Shown: positions 39,201 through 51,700 of the stretch, in pieces
Position numbering within the stretch: position 1 is the first letter of the stretch
How the letters are laid out: every line of letters starts with the position of its first letter
Origin: Sipunculus nudus
Lineage: Eukaryota > Annelida > Sipuncula > Golfingiida > Sipunculidae
NCBI GenBank assembly: GCA_026874595.1
Contig: CM049319.1
Coordinates: 58,040,917-58,104,916 of the forward strand
Length of the DNA: 64,000 bases
Direction of reading: 5' to 3'
Program-made: the position numbers and the translations under genes
The notes under the pieces: model-generated
Databases searched by the model: none
What the model was told of the DNA's origin: nothing
The model's input: only the letters and a program-made list of their open reading frames with translations

Positions 39201-42200
39201 CAATTTTGGGGATATTAAACGGCATGAATACAAATAAAGAATAATAGGTGGTGCCACCAGTTTCTGGAACATGACAACCCTATCCATGATCTTCCATCAA
39301 CTTGATTTTGGGATCAATCCATGAAAGATTTCTTGAGATATTTAAGAATTTGTGTGATTTTCCCCCAAATTGGACCTATTCAAGGTCAAGGACACTCTCC
39401 TTGTCAAGGTCATGACCTCATTTTAGATAAGCGTCGTCCTCTCACCCATATCTATACATTTACCAAGTTTGGTAAAGATCCGTGAAATATTTTTTGAGTT
39501 ATCGCACCAACAAGATTTATATCCGACTTTGTCTGGGGATACAATAAAATCTGCTGAAAATGTAAAAGGATTTCCACTTGTTCGATGTTGCCCAGGGTCC
39601 AGTTGTTATAATTTTTTAGTAACCTTTGCATGTTATAATGGATATACTCCAAGTAGTTTACTCTAAGGGCAGATCATGAAAAATGGAACCCCACGTGAAA
39701 CAATGATAATGTAAAAATTGCAAAATTTTTACCCCAAAAATATGAAGTACACAGTATATGGATGTGGTAAAATGTGGATCTCATAACAAACTAGCTGTGA
39801 AGCTACACAAGTCAGTTAGAATTCTAACTGTTCCAATAAGGACGGCTTCCAGTCATGAAACTATTCATACTGAAAACTGCAATGCAATGTCTGTCAACGA
39901 TATCACTGTATACAGCTGGTAATCTTTATATTAGGCTATTAATGAGGAAATAATACCCAAAAAAATGATATATATGCACATAATATTATCAACTATTCAC
40001 TTACGCTCCCTCAATAACTAGGATAATAATTGTTAAATTATGTTCATGTTTGAATGCTAAGGTACTGATGACTAATTTTTATACATAAATATGAATATTA
40101 TGACTTAATACAAAATGTTTGTTCTGCAACCTCAAACACTTTTAAAGTCTGCCTTCCAAAGGCTCAAGAAAATGTTTTTGTCCCACAGGTCATAAAGTAT
40201 ACTTAATGCAGACCTAATCCCATATTTCCATGTAGATTTCACAACCTCAACCTCTCTGAATTTCAAGTTGGAAGTGTCTAGGTCTAATGGCTATGATTTG
40301 TGCCCTGTTAATAACTGATAGGACCTGCACCTCAGACAGATGATTGACAAAGGGTGATCACTACATATATATACAGCGGCTGACTTTCAGTCAGTAAGCT
40401 AAAAAACGTCATATTTGGGGGGCATTGGCCTGGAGACTGCAAATAAATTGTACCACCTTAAATGCACACACTGCAGACAGCTGTCTCCAGGGCCCTCATG
40501 TTTTACTGCAGCCAGTTTACAAATATTTTATACTGCTATAAAGCATTCCTGACGATTCTTTACATGGGCCCAGCTCTTGGCACCTGGTGCCATATAAAGT
40601 ATTCATTCCACAGGGATGCGCAGTTCAAACAGTAAATTTTCACAAGCCATATTGCTATCAGCTGTCTTTTACTGGGGGGACAGGAATTTTGACTGGGTGT
40701 CCTTGACTACCGTGCAGGAATTAAAATCATTTAAATTAGTGTGCCAATTAATCAATTATATTGATGATTGGTCGTTTTCTTAAATTATTGATTAAATCAA
40801 TTGCATTTTTGCATTATCAATCAAAAACAATTATGAATGCACATCCAAAAATGTTATATGATCCAGAAAAAAAAATATTCTTATTCTGTCAGAGATAGAA
40901 GAAAGGCAGGGCACAAAACAGAGAACAACATTAAAACTTAACCTTGTGCAAGGAACAAATGTCAACAACCCTGCCATTACGTTGACCTTTCAGTGTGATG
41001 ACTGACGTACAAGTTAGACTGAATTTACTTGGTCAATATTTTAGGTATAATTCTATACAGCATATTTCATGGTAATATAGATGGTGAATAAAATAATTGA
41101 TTTATAATCAATCAGGGTTCGTTTTCATTGTTCAATCATGGAATGTGATTTTAAAATAGGATTCCTACCACTAATTTGAACCCTTATTCAAAACATTTTG
41201 AGGCACTACCAACATACCATAAAATCAGGTTCAGCTTTTGAATAAGGAATGGACACAGACACAGTGTGGTCCCTCAGAAGTACAAGTTAAATTAACTCTT
41301 CACAATTTTTTTATTGCAAGCAGTGTGTTCACATACTGGAACACAGATAATTTGGCATGCTGCTTTGAAATAACTAGGGATGCACCTCCCTAATTTGGTG
41401 CAACCTCAATCTTTTAGATTTTTTAAAATTAACTTTTTAGGTTTTTACTTTAAAAACTAAAATTTTAACAATATTTGATTTTCAAATTTATATGAAGATT
41501 TTTTTTAATGTTTATTATCAAAAGGCTTCCTATTTAATATAAAACAGGGACAAATTTATTTGGATTAAATTATTACTATCATTACTAATCATGATTGCAA
41601 AATGATAAGCGGTTTTGACTCTGATTAGCAGCTGTAGCATTGGCCATATTCAAGTATATTATATTTTATGACTAGTGACCAAGATCTTGAGTGTGATTAA
41701 GTTTATGGCACCATTAAAAGCAAGTAGATCCAACTCATTCCAAAAACTTCCTAACAAAATATAAACTCAAAGCAATTTTATATCGTTGTAAGCCGCAAGC
41801 CTAAATGAACACAACATGGACCAACATGCTATGGATTTAGGATCCCTTTCCGTTACAGGCTTCTTATATCTGGAGTCACTGAAGTAGAGTCAATACCGTC
41901 TGAGTCTGAGCCAGAGTCTAGGCCAATCGAGTCTGTGTCCAAGTCCAAGTTCTTATGGTTCGACTCAAAGTCCAACTTTTTTCGAGTCTGAGTCATTTGG
42001 AACTCGAGTCCAAGTCTGAGTCCAATATAAATATTCTTATAATCAGAAATTTCAATAAGGGCTTTGGAGACAATCATACAAATGTTAATTTAGTTTACAT
42101 GAGACCTTTAGAGCTAAAAAATTGGTATGTAAAGTCTTATTTGTTGTAATATTCTGTGAGTAGTTCACCCTGTATCCTACTGATACATTGTAAGTGAAAG

Positions 42201-45200
42201 AGCTTTCTTTTCTTATGGACTCGAGACAGACTAATCCTGATTTCTCCAGTCCTTATCTTCAAGTCTGAGTTCAAGGCCCTCTAGTTCAAGTCTGAGTATG
42301 CGTCCTTGAAAAAACTGGACTTGAGTCAGGACTCAAGTCCTACCTTGTCTGGAGTTACTGAATTACCAATTGTTCCTCAAATCTATTCATTTTTCTTGAT
42401 GGACCTGCCTAATAATTCAAATTTTGTTTACAATCATTTCTAATCAGAAAAGGCAAATGATTAGCACTGGACCAGAATTGATTAGTTAATTGTAATGCCA
42501 ATCCACAAATCCCTTAAATGTATACGTACACAAAAAAATGGCTTTCAGGTAGTGTTGAGGCCAATGATGGATAATTATCGATGATGAATCAGCTGATACA
42601 GATGATGATCAATCTTCCCATGAAAAATATGGAAGGCACACTTTCATTAAATTTATGTGAACAAACTTGGGAAGAATATGTTTACTAAAAGATTAATACC
42701 TGAGTTTCTTAATTACACAGTTATTAGATATTTTAGCCAATATGTAAGCCTATATCAATTCAGAGGACTGACAGGTCTATATTTGATCAGAAATCTGCAA
42801 GAAGTCAACCGTTTTTTTCCGATTGATCATAAAGTTACAACTGATTCCCATCACTTCTAAAAGTGACTAATAATCAATCCGATGATCTATTATAATCAAG
42901 TCTGGCAGCGACTCCCAACACTACTTTCAAGTGAACATGTTTACAACTAAAGAAGTTGAAAATAAAAAGTTGAAAATAAAATGTTTTGAAAACTCTGTGG
43001 CTGAGAAATATTGATGAATGCTGGTAATTCAAATACATAAAGTTTATAATATTTTTAATCATCATACAAGCTACCAATTTAAAAAAAAATTCCCAAAGCT
43101 TTCATAAACCACCATGAAGAGAACCTTTTCATCTTTCAGAATATATATGTCAAGGCCCAGGTTGCGTTCTGGATGGATCTTAGATCTGTCCAGCCAAGAC
43201 TGCAATCGCAGTTTAGTCAGGCAGTTTATGTTTACGCTGCAGACATCCAGGCTTATAACTCGGGAACCGTTCGACCGATTGGGCCAAAATTTTGCATGTG
43301 TATAGATCTCACATAGCCAGCTTGAACTGCAATTGCGATTTGGGCTGGACAGAGATCGCAATCTGGGCCTTGACATATACATAGACCTAGAACAACAATT
43401 TTGGTGATATTAAGTAGAAAAGAATCACAATCTGTACACACTCAAAAGACGGTGTGAAATGTGAAATTCTTCATGGTGCTGAAAAAAAATCAGCACATGG
43501 GTTATAACAGAAACCACTGGCAGATAGTTATACAGAATTCATAGGGTATGCTTGCATTGTGGCAAGTTGCCGACTTTGGACAAAATGCCTCAAATATTGA
43601 GCTTTTGCCAGGAGTCAGAGCAAAGATATGGATTAAGCACAGATGAAATATGTTAGATAAATTTGTACAGATAAAGTGTCTGTCTGTACTTCTATAATAA
43701 TCACAGAATCAATATTATTGCACCCATTTAACAACACTGCAAGCAGTTTATCATGAAGAAAATGAGAAAATTAGGAAATAAGCAGCTAGTTATGTACCAT
43801 AGCTGGATTATCAGTATATAACTTCCAATCAACAGATAAGCTAAAAAAATTAATACTTTTAATATTATTTATTATGAAAAATCAAGAGACTTTTAGCTTC
43901 TAACATGGACTTGGGCCAAATGTGTGTTTATGCAGTCCAGTAAGATTTATACAGCCATTATTGTGCGAGGATATTACAATGATTTGTTAGACGATGTGGT
44001 GACACCCTTAAAAGATGCTGAGGACCCTGGATGCAGAGACTGATCCATCACCATCTCTTCAGCATAGATAAACTCCCCATGAAAGACCAACCCAGACAGT
44101 ACCCTGTACTTTCTCTAAAGGCCGTTCATCTGGGAAACAGAATCAATATAAATCTTTATGGTAAAGATAAAGCAGCCTGGGCTAAAAAACGCTATATTCT
44201 GCAAAAGATAAATATTTCATGACTTTTCAGGGAGCAAGAACATAACATTAAAGGGACATAATCAAGAGCAATATTATGCCTATTTTTCACAATCTCAGTT
44301 CAATTGTGCTTTATACAAAAATTCCAAGCAAAACCATCCCAGCATACAGTCTCATTACCTTGAATACTGTTGTTTAAAACCTTGTTATGGTTCTGCATGT
44401 TTGTAAACATAGTCGAAGTGTGTCTGTTTAACACAACAAGGCTGCCTTACCCGAGGTCAGATTGTGAGTCAGAACATGTGATGTTTCAGTCAGCGGGAAT
44501 ATGTATTACATTTTTGGGGCCATGTCAGTCAGGGCATCATATGACTGGTAGGTGATTTTAGGTCAGTGATGCACAGTATTCCAAGCCATGTGTTTATGTT
44601 GATACCTGATATCATGCCCGATCCACTGTTTTTACCACTAGTTTACATGAGTAAAAAATGGTACAAATTTATTTTAAGGGGAAGATGCTATTTTTATTGT
44701 TTATTCAACATGCTGTAAAGGTGATTGGTCCCCTTTAACATGATATCTTTTATTATTGTATTCTCACATCCAGGCAATTACAGGTTCATAACTCATAATT
44801 AACAATACTAAAACTGCCACATCCAAATTAATTTAATTTGTTCAATGCTATGGATTTATATGTTATGGAATACTTAACTGTGCAAGTCTGACAGGTATTG
44901 TTCATACCATCCTCTATTCAATGTTTAATTTACTTCTGTTTTCATGATAGGGGTTTTTTTTTTATTACAAATGAAAACCTGATTTTATTTTTCAAATTTT
45001 GCATACTGACTCAGATATATTTGTAAACGAGACTGACTTTTTCTTCCCAAAAAAATGAAGATGTCTACCCTTGGGCCTCCCATCCCAAAATCTAGGGGAA
45101 AAATACTACATTTCTGTAGCCCTGAACTTGAAGACAAAGGTCACCAGTTTTGAAACTCCTCAAATAAACTGGCATAAACAGACATGACCTTAAATATCAA

Positions 45201-45669
45201 GGTCACCAGTTTTCAAGCTCATCTGAGGTAATGACTGAAACAATTTGTGTATCAAATTTGAGGCAAAATATACAAGACTTCAAACACCTAAAAGAGTCAG
45301 GGTGCTAAAAATCATATTTTTGCTGTGTGGCTGGTCACTGTGACCTAGTTTCCAAAGGAGATTTCTCCAAGAAATCTCTGAATGTTGAGTTAAAAATTCT
45401 AAGTCAAATGGTTATGAAATGTGCACTGCTAATGGACAGACAGCAGGATGGATTGAAGGAAACCAAAAAAAGGGTAATTGCTATGGCCCAACATGACTGA
45501 AAATCAGCTGAGCTATGCTTGTCCTAAACCAGACCTGTTAAAGGTAAAGACTGAAAAAAAGAGAAGTCTAGTTTGAAATAAAGAGTTAAAAAAAGGGTAA
45601 AATTAGTGGTCATTTCCCATTTTTTTTTATCACAGACTGAAAAATGTGAAAAATGAAAGACACTTCAAA

Positions 45670-45735
<66 letters not shown>

Positions 45736-48700
45736 TATAAATCACTCCCAAAGTCAAAAGAAAAAGGCATCATTTTATTCTTTGAAAAAGGAACAGGTTG
45801 TTCCACCTGTCTGGTCTATTGCAAAGCTATCCAAGATGGATAAATGTGTAAAATTTCAGGCTGATATATCCTTACACTCCTGAGGTATGTGCAAATTAAA
45901 ATAAAAAAGATTTATGGATGGACATAACATGAAAATGATTCATGGTGGTACCACCAGGCATGTGTACAAAATGGCTGTATCCATAATCTATGGACATTCA
46001 AAATTTCAGGTTGATATGGCAAACCACTCCTGAGAAGAGGGCATTGGTGTAATCTACAAACAAGGGACCAATGGGTCACGGCGCTCAGCTGAAGTTTGAA
46101 ATTTTAGCAAAAGCAAACTATGCAAAATATTCTATTGTAATGTTTTTCATATATACAAGCATATGAGAAGTTAAGAGGAAAGGGGTTCTAAATATATGAG
46201 TGCAAAACTAATACTCTTACAAGACTGTCATGAAGAAAAACAGTAAAAGTTTTGAGATGCTGTGATGCATATGAAAAATTTACAGATGGACAGGCAAGTG
46301 GACAGAATGGGCTAATACCTTTATTTCACTTTCAAGGGAAAAATGCATTTAAATTTATATTAAAGTCTATTTTATTTAGCATATCCACTTTTTCCATTAA
46401 TAATTTTTATCATATTCATTTTTTTTAAGAAGTTTTTATAAATTTGTAAAAAAAAATATGAAATTATAAGTTAAAATATCAAAATTCTAAGTTGCAATTA
46501 TTATTCAATCAGAGTGCAGCTTATGTCAAGTCATATTATGCATACACATATATTTTTTCATTTCCGAATCACAAATGTTTAAACTGAATTTAAAAGAAAA
46601 TAATGCCACAACATGGCATCTTCAAGATTATTCCTTGAATCAGTATTTAAAAGTTATGTACAATTGAGTTTTCAGTACATGCTTAATTTTATTCACCGAA
46701 ATAAAATATTCAGTAAATTTGATCAAATAAAAATATCTTCAAAATATAGTATACACACTGTTGGTTGAATGAGGGACAAACAATGTCATTGTGCTAATTA
46801 CTATCTCAGCTATAATTTATTTCTAGAATGAGTAGTCAATTTCACACCTGGTGAAGTTTTTACTCTTCTGAAATAAGTGGTACAATACAAAATCTAAAAT
46901 GTAGCATAGCCTAGAATAAGAATGAATCAAATAAACTTATAAAGAAAATTATAAAATTCATCTAGTTTATGCACCAGAGGGGGGGGGGAATGCAGGGCAG
47001 AGGGGAAGCTTGCTAGTAGTGGCCAAGCTGGGCCAAGACAAGCTACCTGGAGATTGTTACATAACACAAGCGAAGTACTACTAGGTGGGTCTGATGTAAA
47101 CAACACTTGACATGGTGTATGAAAACTTGAATAAAAGCTTCTCTTTTCAATCAATTCCTTTGAAAGTTCAAATTTGATTTTGTCTGGTAGGCTTTTGCCT
47201 GGGTGGGCTTTTTCTATACCCCTCTTGAATATTGATGCGGCACAGGGTTGGGGTTAACAAAAGCAAAAGCATCTAGGTATGAAATGGCAAGGTACAGGAT
47301 AAGGATTTTTGTAGAATACCCAGGCACAGGTACTTTAGAAAAGTACCTAGGTACAGGTTCATTTCAAGGACATTTGAACTACTGACAAATGTATTATTTT
47401 TATCTCTCTATATATATATGTGATAATAAGTTATAGTAGAAGGCCAGAGTATATCATTTGGGGGTGTGTCCCCCAAAGTGTGACAATGCACTGAAGAATT
47501 GATGCACTGTCTGAATTGCAACCCCTGATTAAATTGTTATTGGTTTTTAACCTCTGAATGGATTTATTTTAATAATTATATTGTTGCATGTACCATCCCA
47601 GACCCAAAGTCCTCTGAGAGCCCCCATATTTGATGGAGCAGTTTTCGATGTCCAAGCTCTTTATCCTGTATGTGAACTAAATCTATATTAAACATTCACT
47701 GGTGGATCATCGTACTCCCACAGAACCAAATATGGAGGAGACATACAGAGAGAGAGAGCTTTATTTTTCTGTTACATTGTTCACTTTACTCATGTTTCGA
47801 ATGTTATTTTCACAACTCGCTTTCATTAGAATCCCTGGGCCAGGGTAATTAACCTGTACAAACAAAATGTTACAACAGACCATAACTACCATAAAAACTG
47901 GTGTATAAGACGAATGAGTGTATAAGACGAGGTGGATTTTTTTGCATCAAAAATGGGGTAAAAAATATTTTTAGCCAAATAAAGTAGGGGACAGGTTGAG
48001 ACCATTCCGACTGAGGATGTGAAGGTAAGTGAGATGTTTTAATTTGACTTGAATGTCATTTGAACAAATAAAAAATTGAACATTTTTGTTTCTTGTTGTT
48101 GTTTATATCAATATTTGAATGCTAATAATAATATTGTTAATAGGATTTAAAAAAGACAATACAATAACAGAATAACGTCAATCTCCCATTGGCCACCATT
48201 TTTGACATTGTGACACAGGTAAGTCGTAGTTTCCAGGTCTATCCAGGGCTTCATCTATAAGTTTTGGTGTATAAGTCAGGGAAGCTTTTCTCAATTGATA
48301 TTTGAGGTATAAATTTTTCGACTTATACACCCATTTTTACGGTAAGCAGCCAAGTGCAGGTTGAAGGTGTGATTAACTCAGCCCCCCCCCCCCCCCCCCA
48401 ATCAAAGGATGGCATTGATCTTCATTCTGGTAGTCACCAGGACTAACGTACTACTGTTAGCAGATGTCCTCTATTATTTACACACAAATTCTTTATATAA
48501 TAAGGTGTTCTAAAGGATAATTAAATTAGATTGATCAAAAAGTTACATTACATTGTCACACGTTTAGCATGGGCTAGCTTCTTTAATTTGGGTGAGTCAG
48601 TATCTGGTATGTCCTGAACTCTGTCGTAAGCATGATGATTCCCAGAGCAGTTTCAAACAAAATTGTTCATCCCACTCAAGCTGATCCTTCATCCAAACCA

Positions 48701-51700
48701 AAAGCTTGTCCCCCATGGCTTTCAGATAAACGATGCTCTAAGTACTGTAATTTGTATTTTCTTTACTTCTTCATTTATCTGTTCCATGTATATACTAGAC
48801 AAGAAGTATCTGTATTTTGCATGTGAGCACAACTATTCATAGGCTTTGTTGGTTGCCCTTTACTTTTGGCTGATAATGCCACAATGAACTTCCTGTATAC
48901 CAGCAGGGGCATAGAGGCTGGAGGCATACAAACTTGCCAGCCCAGCTAGCAAATTCAGCTTCAAAGGCTGCAAGGATTAAAGCTTGGTAATCAGGGTTGG
49001 GTTTTATCCGGATAAAACTTGTTTAATCCAGGACAATGGATAAAACTGGGTTTTATCTGGTTTAATCCAGTTTAATTCAGATTACACAGGATTAAACCGG
49101 ATCATACTAAAAATCATCATTTAAACTTTAATTAAATTAACATTTTTTGTAAATCAGGATAAATAAGTTCAGAACGTTTATTAATATATTAACAATATAA
49201 GAGTGATATCGAATTGGCAAGTTCCTCAAGGTTCAGGTTTCACTGTTGTCAGCAGCCACTGTAGCTTATGCTATGCTACTTTTCTGGCTTGATGTCAGTT
49301 TCTCATTAGGATGTATCATCTTTAAAGAAGCTTCCTAAGCAAACAAAAATTTACATATAGTCAAAGGCAGGCTACAAGGTGACATTTTCAGCCCATTGCA
49401 ACAGCTTATGGGGAAACTAGAGTCCAGTGGAGAAGGATGCCTGAATGAGTGTGATCCTTTTGAGGTTTCTTCTCCCAGGCTGTTGTGGCTTACCCACATT
49501 CAGAGAAACAAACTGAGGCAAGATAGCTTTTTAAGCATTTGATTGTTGGCATGTCAGGGGGAACTCTCATAAAATTATTATTTCACTGTATATTTTAAGT
49601 CATTTATGTAATAGATGACCTGATTATGTACATCTCTCTCAGATGTAAGAAAAATGATCATGTTAATCTGCAAGTATATGTCAGTACATTATATGGTACC
49701 AATGACTGTGGAGTTAAACATGTATAAACTGCATTTATTTAGCTTTTTTTATAATGAAATGCACAGAATATGTGATGTTTTAAAAATTCACTCTAAAGAA
49801 GAGAAATACTTATTATAATGATCATGGCATCATTTTCAGTAGAGATCTGTGACAAGAAATGTTTGTTTTATGTATAACTAATTAACTATATAGTAACATA
49901 ATCATTCATTCAACTAGAAAAATGTTTCTTATTAGAACTTTATTATTTTACAGTGGAAAGGTAAATTTAATATGAAATGTCTGTACTTCACAGACAGTAT
50001 ACACCTTAACTTCGGATAAAACTGGATAAAACCTGTTTTAATCGGCATTAATCCGGATGAACCTAGTGGATTAAACCGGCAGTGGATAAAACTGCCAACC
50101 CTGTTGGTAATTACACCTGCCTGGGTTAGGTAACTGCCTTGACAGGGGTGAAAGCTTTGTACATGTATGTAATTGACCAAAGCCTGATGTTCATTCCCAG
50201 TATCACACATGTTCCTGGAGTACCTCTTAAATTTCAGGTAAAGGAACTTTAGTTCCAGGTATAGGTACCAGGTACTTCTTACTCATGACAGTAAGGTACG
50301 GGAACTCTGAATTGTGTACCTTGGTACAGATACCAGTACCTGGCCCCAACCTGAGGCTGAGTACAGAATACCGTCTACAATTCAATCTGGCCAAGACAGG
50401 TCTAAACTGGCTATATTTATAACCATCTAATGATGTTATATTACCATGAAAGGCTGTTAGATAACTAAAACTTAAGTGAATTCATGTCCTATCCTTAAAA
50501 AAGCATTCTCTTGTTGCACAAAAATGATCTGTACCCATTACGTGCATTTTTTCATAAAATAATTAAGTTCATATCCTCCAGTAAACCTTGTATCTGAAAT
50601 ATTAGTCACCACAGTTCAATTTGAAAGCTGATTTAAAAAAAACAGTATGATACATAATGATTTTCAATGGTTATTTAATATGAAGCTATATCAAGGCTAT
50701 TTCATAGTTTTCAAGTGTGTTTTTATGAGCATGGCGTAGCTGATACCAAGGTGCTGCTCTATGTATAAACAACAGATTACTAGTATCTGATGCACAGACA
50801 CACCACACCCGTGCATTATTTGGCCATTTGGCCAGTCGAGCAAAATTGGGCGAAGGGATTATTTCTTAGATCTCAAGCGTTTTGTGACAGCTTTGTATGT
50901 TAGTAAATCTTTACCCTACTACATTTATCTTTTTTAATATGTGGACTTCACATACTTGCTGTTTCTTGTTGTCTCAATCTTAACCAACATATCTATCACT
51001 GTTTATGCCTCACTGTGTTTTGTTTTTTTGTGCACAAACTATACTTGTGTCATTCACAATCCAACGGGAAAGGGTTTAACAGGAGTTCTGTTGCCCCTAT
51101 TTCATGTATACCTATTGTGTTTTAGAAATCATTCTGTTTTTTTTTTATTTTGCTTACATTCTCAATGTTGACAATTCACCTGTGCTAATTGCCTTTGTGG
51201 GTGGCTGCCCCCAATTGATACACATTGTTATAGTACCATAATTCACAGGGGAGAATAAAGGTTCACCCCTGTTCCATAGTGACCTCTAGTTCACACCAGG
51301 CTTGAGTCAAGTATATGTACTTGTACTTGGTACTTGTACTCAAGTACAAAATTTTCAGTACTTGGCCTGTACTTGTACTTGTTACTTTTTACCAAGTACA
51401 GTACTTGTACTGTACTTGTACTTGCTAAAAATGTACTTGAAAAATCAAGTACATTTCAAGTACTAGTCAAGTACATGTATTTTTTAAATTATTTTGAATA
51501 CAGAGCATATGGATTGATGGATGTGAGACAAGATGTACATGTCACAATAATAATAGCTTACACTATACAACATCAAACATGCCTCTGTTTATCCATGGTT
51601 TACTAATCAAAGGTCAGATTGTGCCAGGTAACCTATTTGGCTGTGACCTACTCTGTCCAGTACTCTTATGTAATTAGCACCAGTGGTCACCAGTAATGTG

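Larger units (their letters stand above)
47243..50353. mobile_element. hAT-like non-autonomous element hosting another
   Basis: The termini CAGGGTTGGGG and CCCCAACCTG are inverted. Subterminal GGTACAGG/AGTACCT and GGTACC-rich segments (47283-47360 and 50235-50340) also pair. It contains the complete element 48992-50103 and the MITE 47887-48344. No clear 8-bp target duplication remains. Confidence 0.6.

Noticed and set aside
43071-43382. 103-residue minus-strand ORF
   Set aside because: Coincides with the foldback element and its family-2 loop; no recognisable protein.
45653-45883. ORF with poly-(Ile-Tyr)
   Set aside because: Translation of a (TA)n microsatellite. The same applies to 58303-58602.
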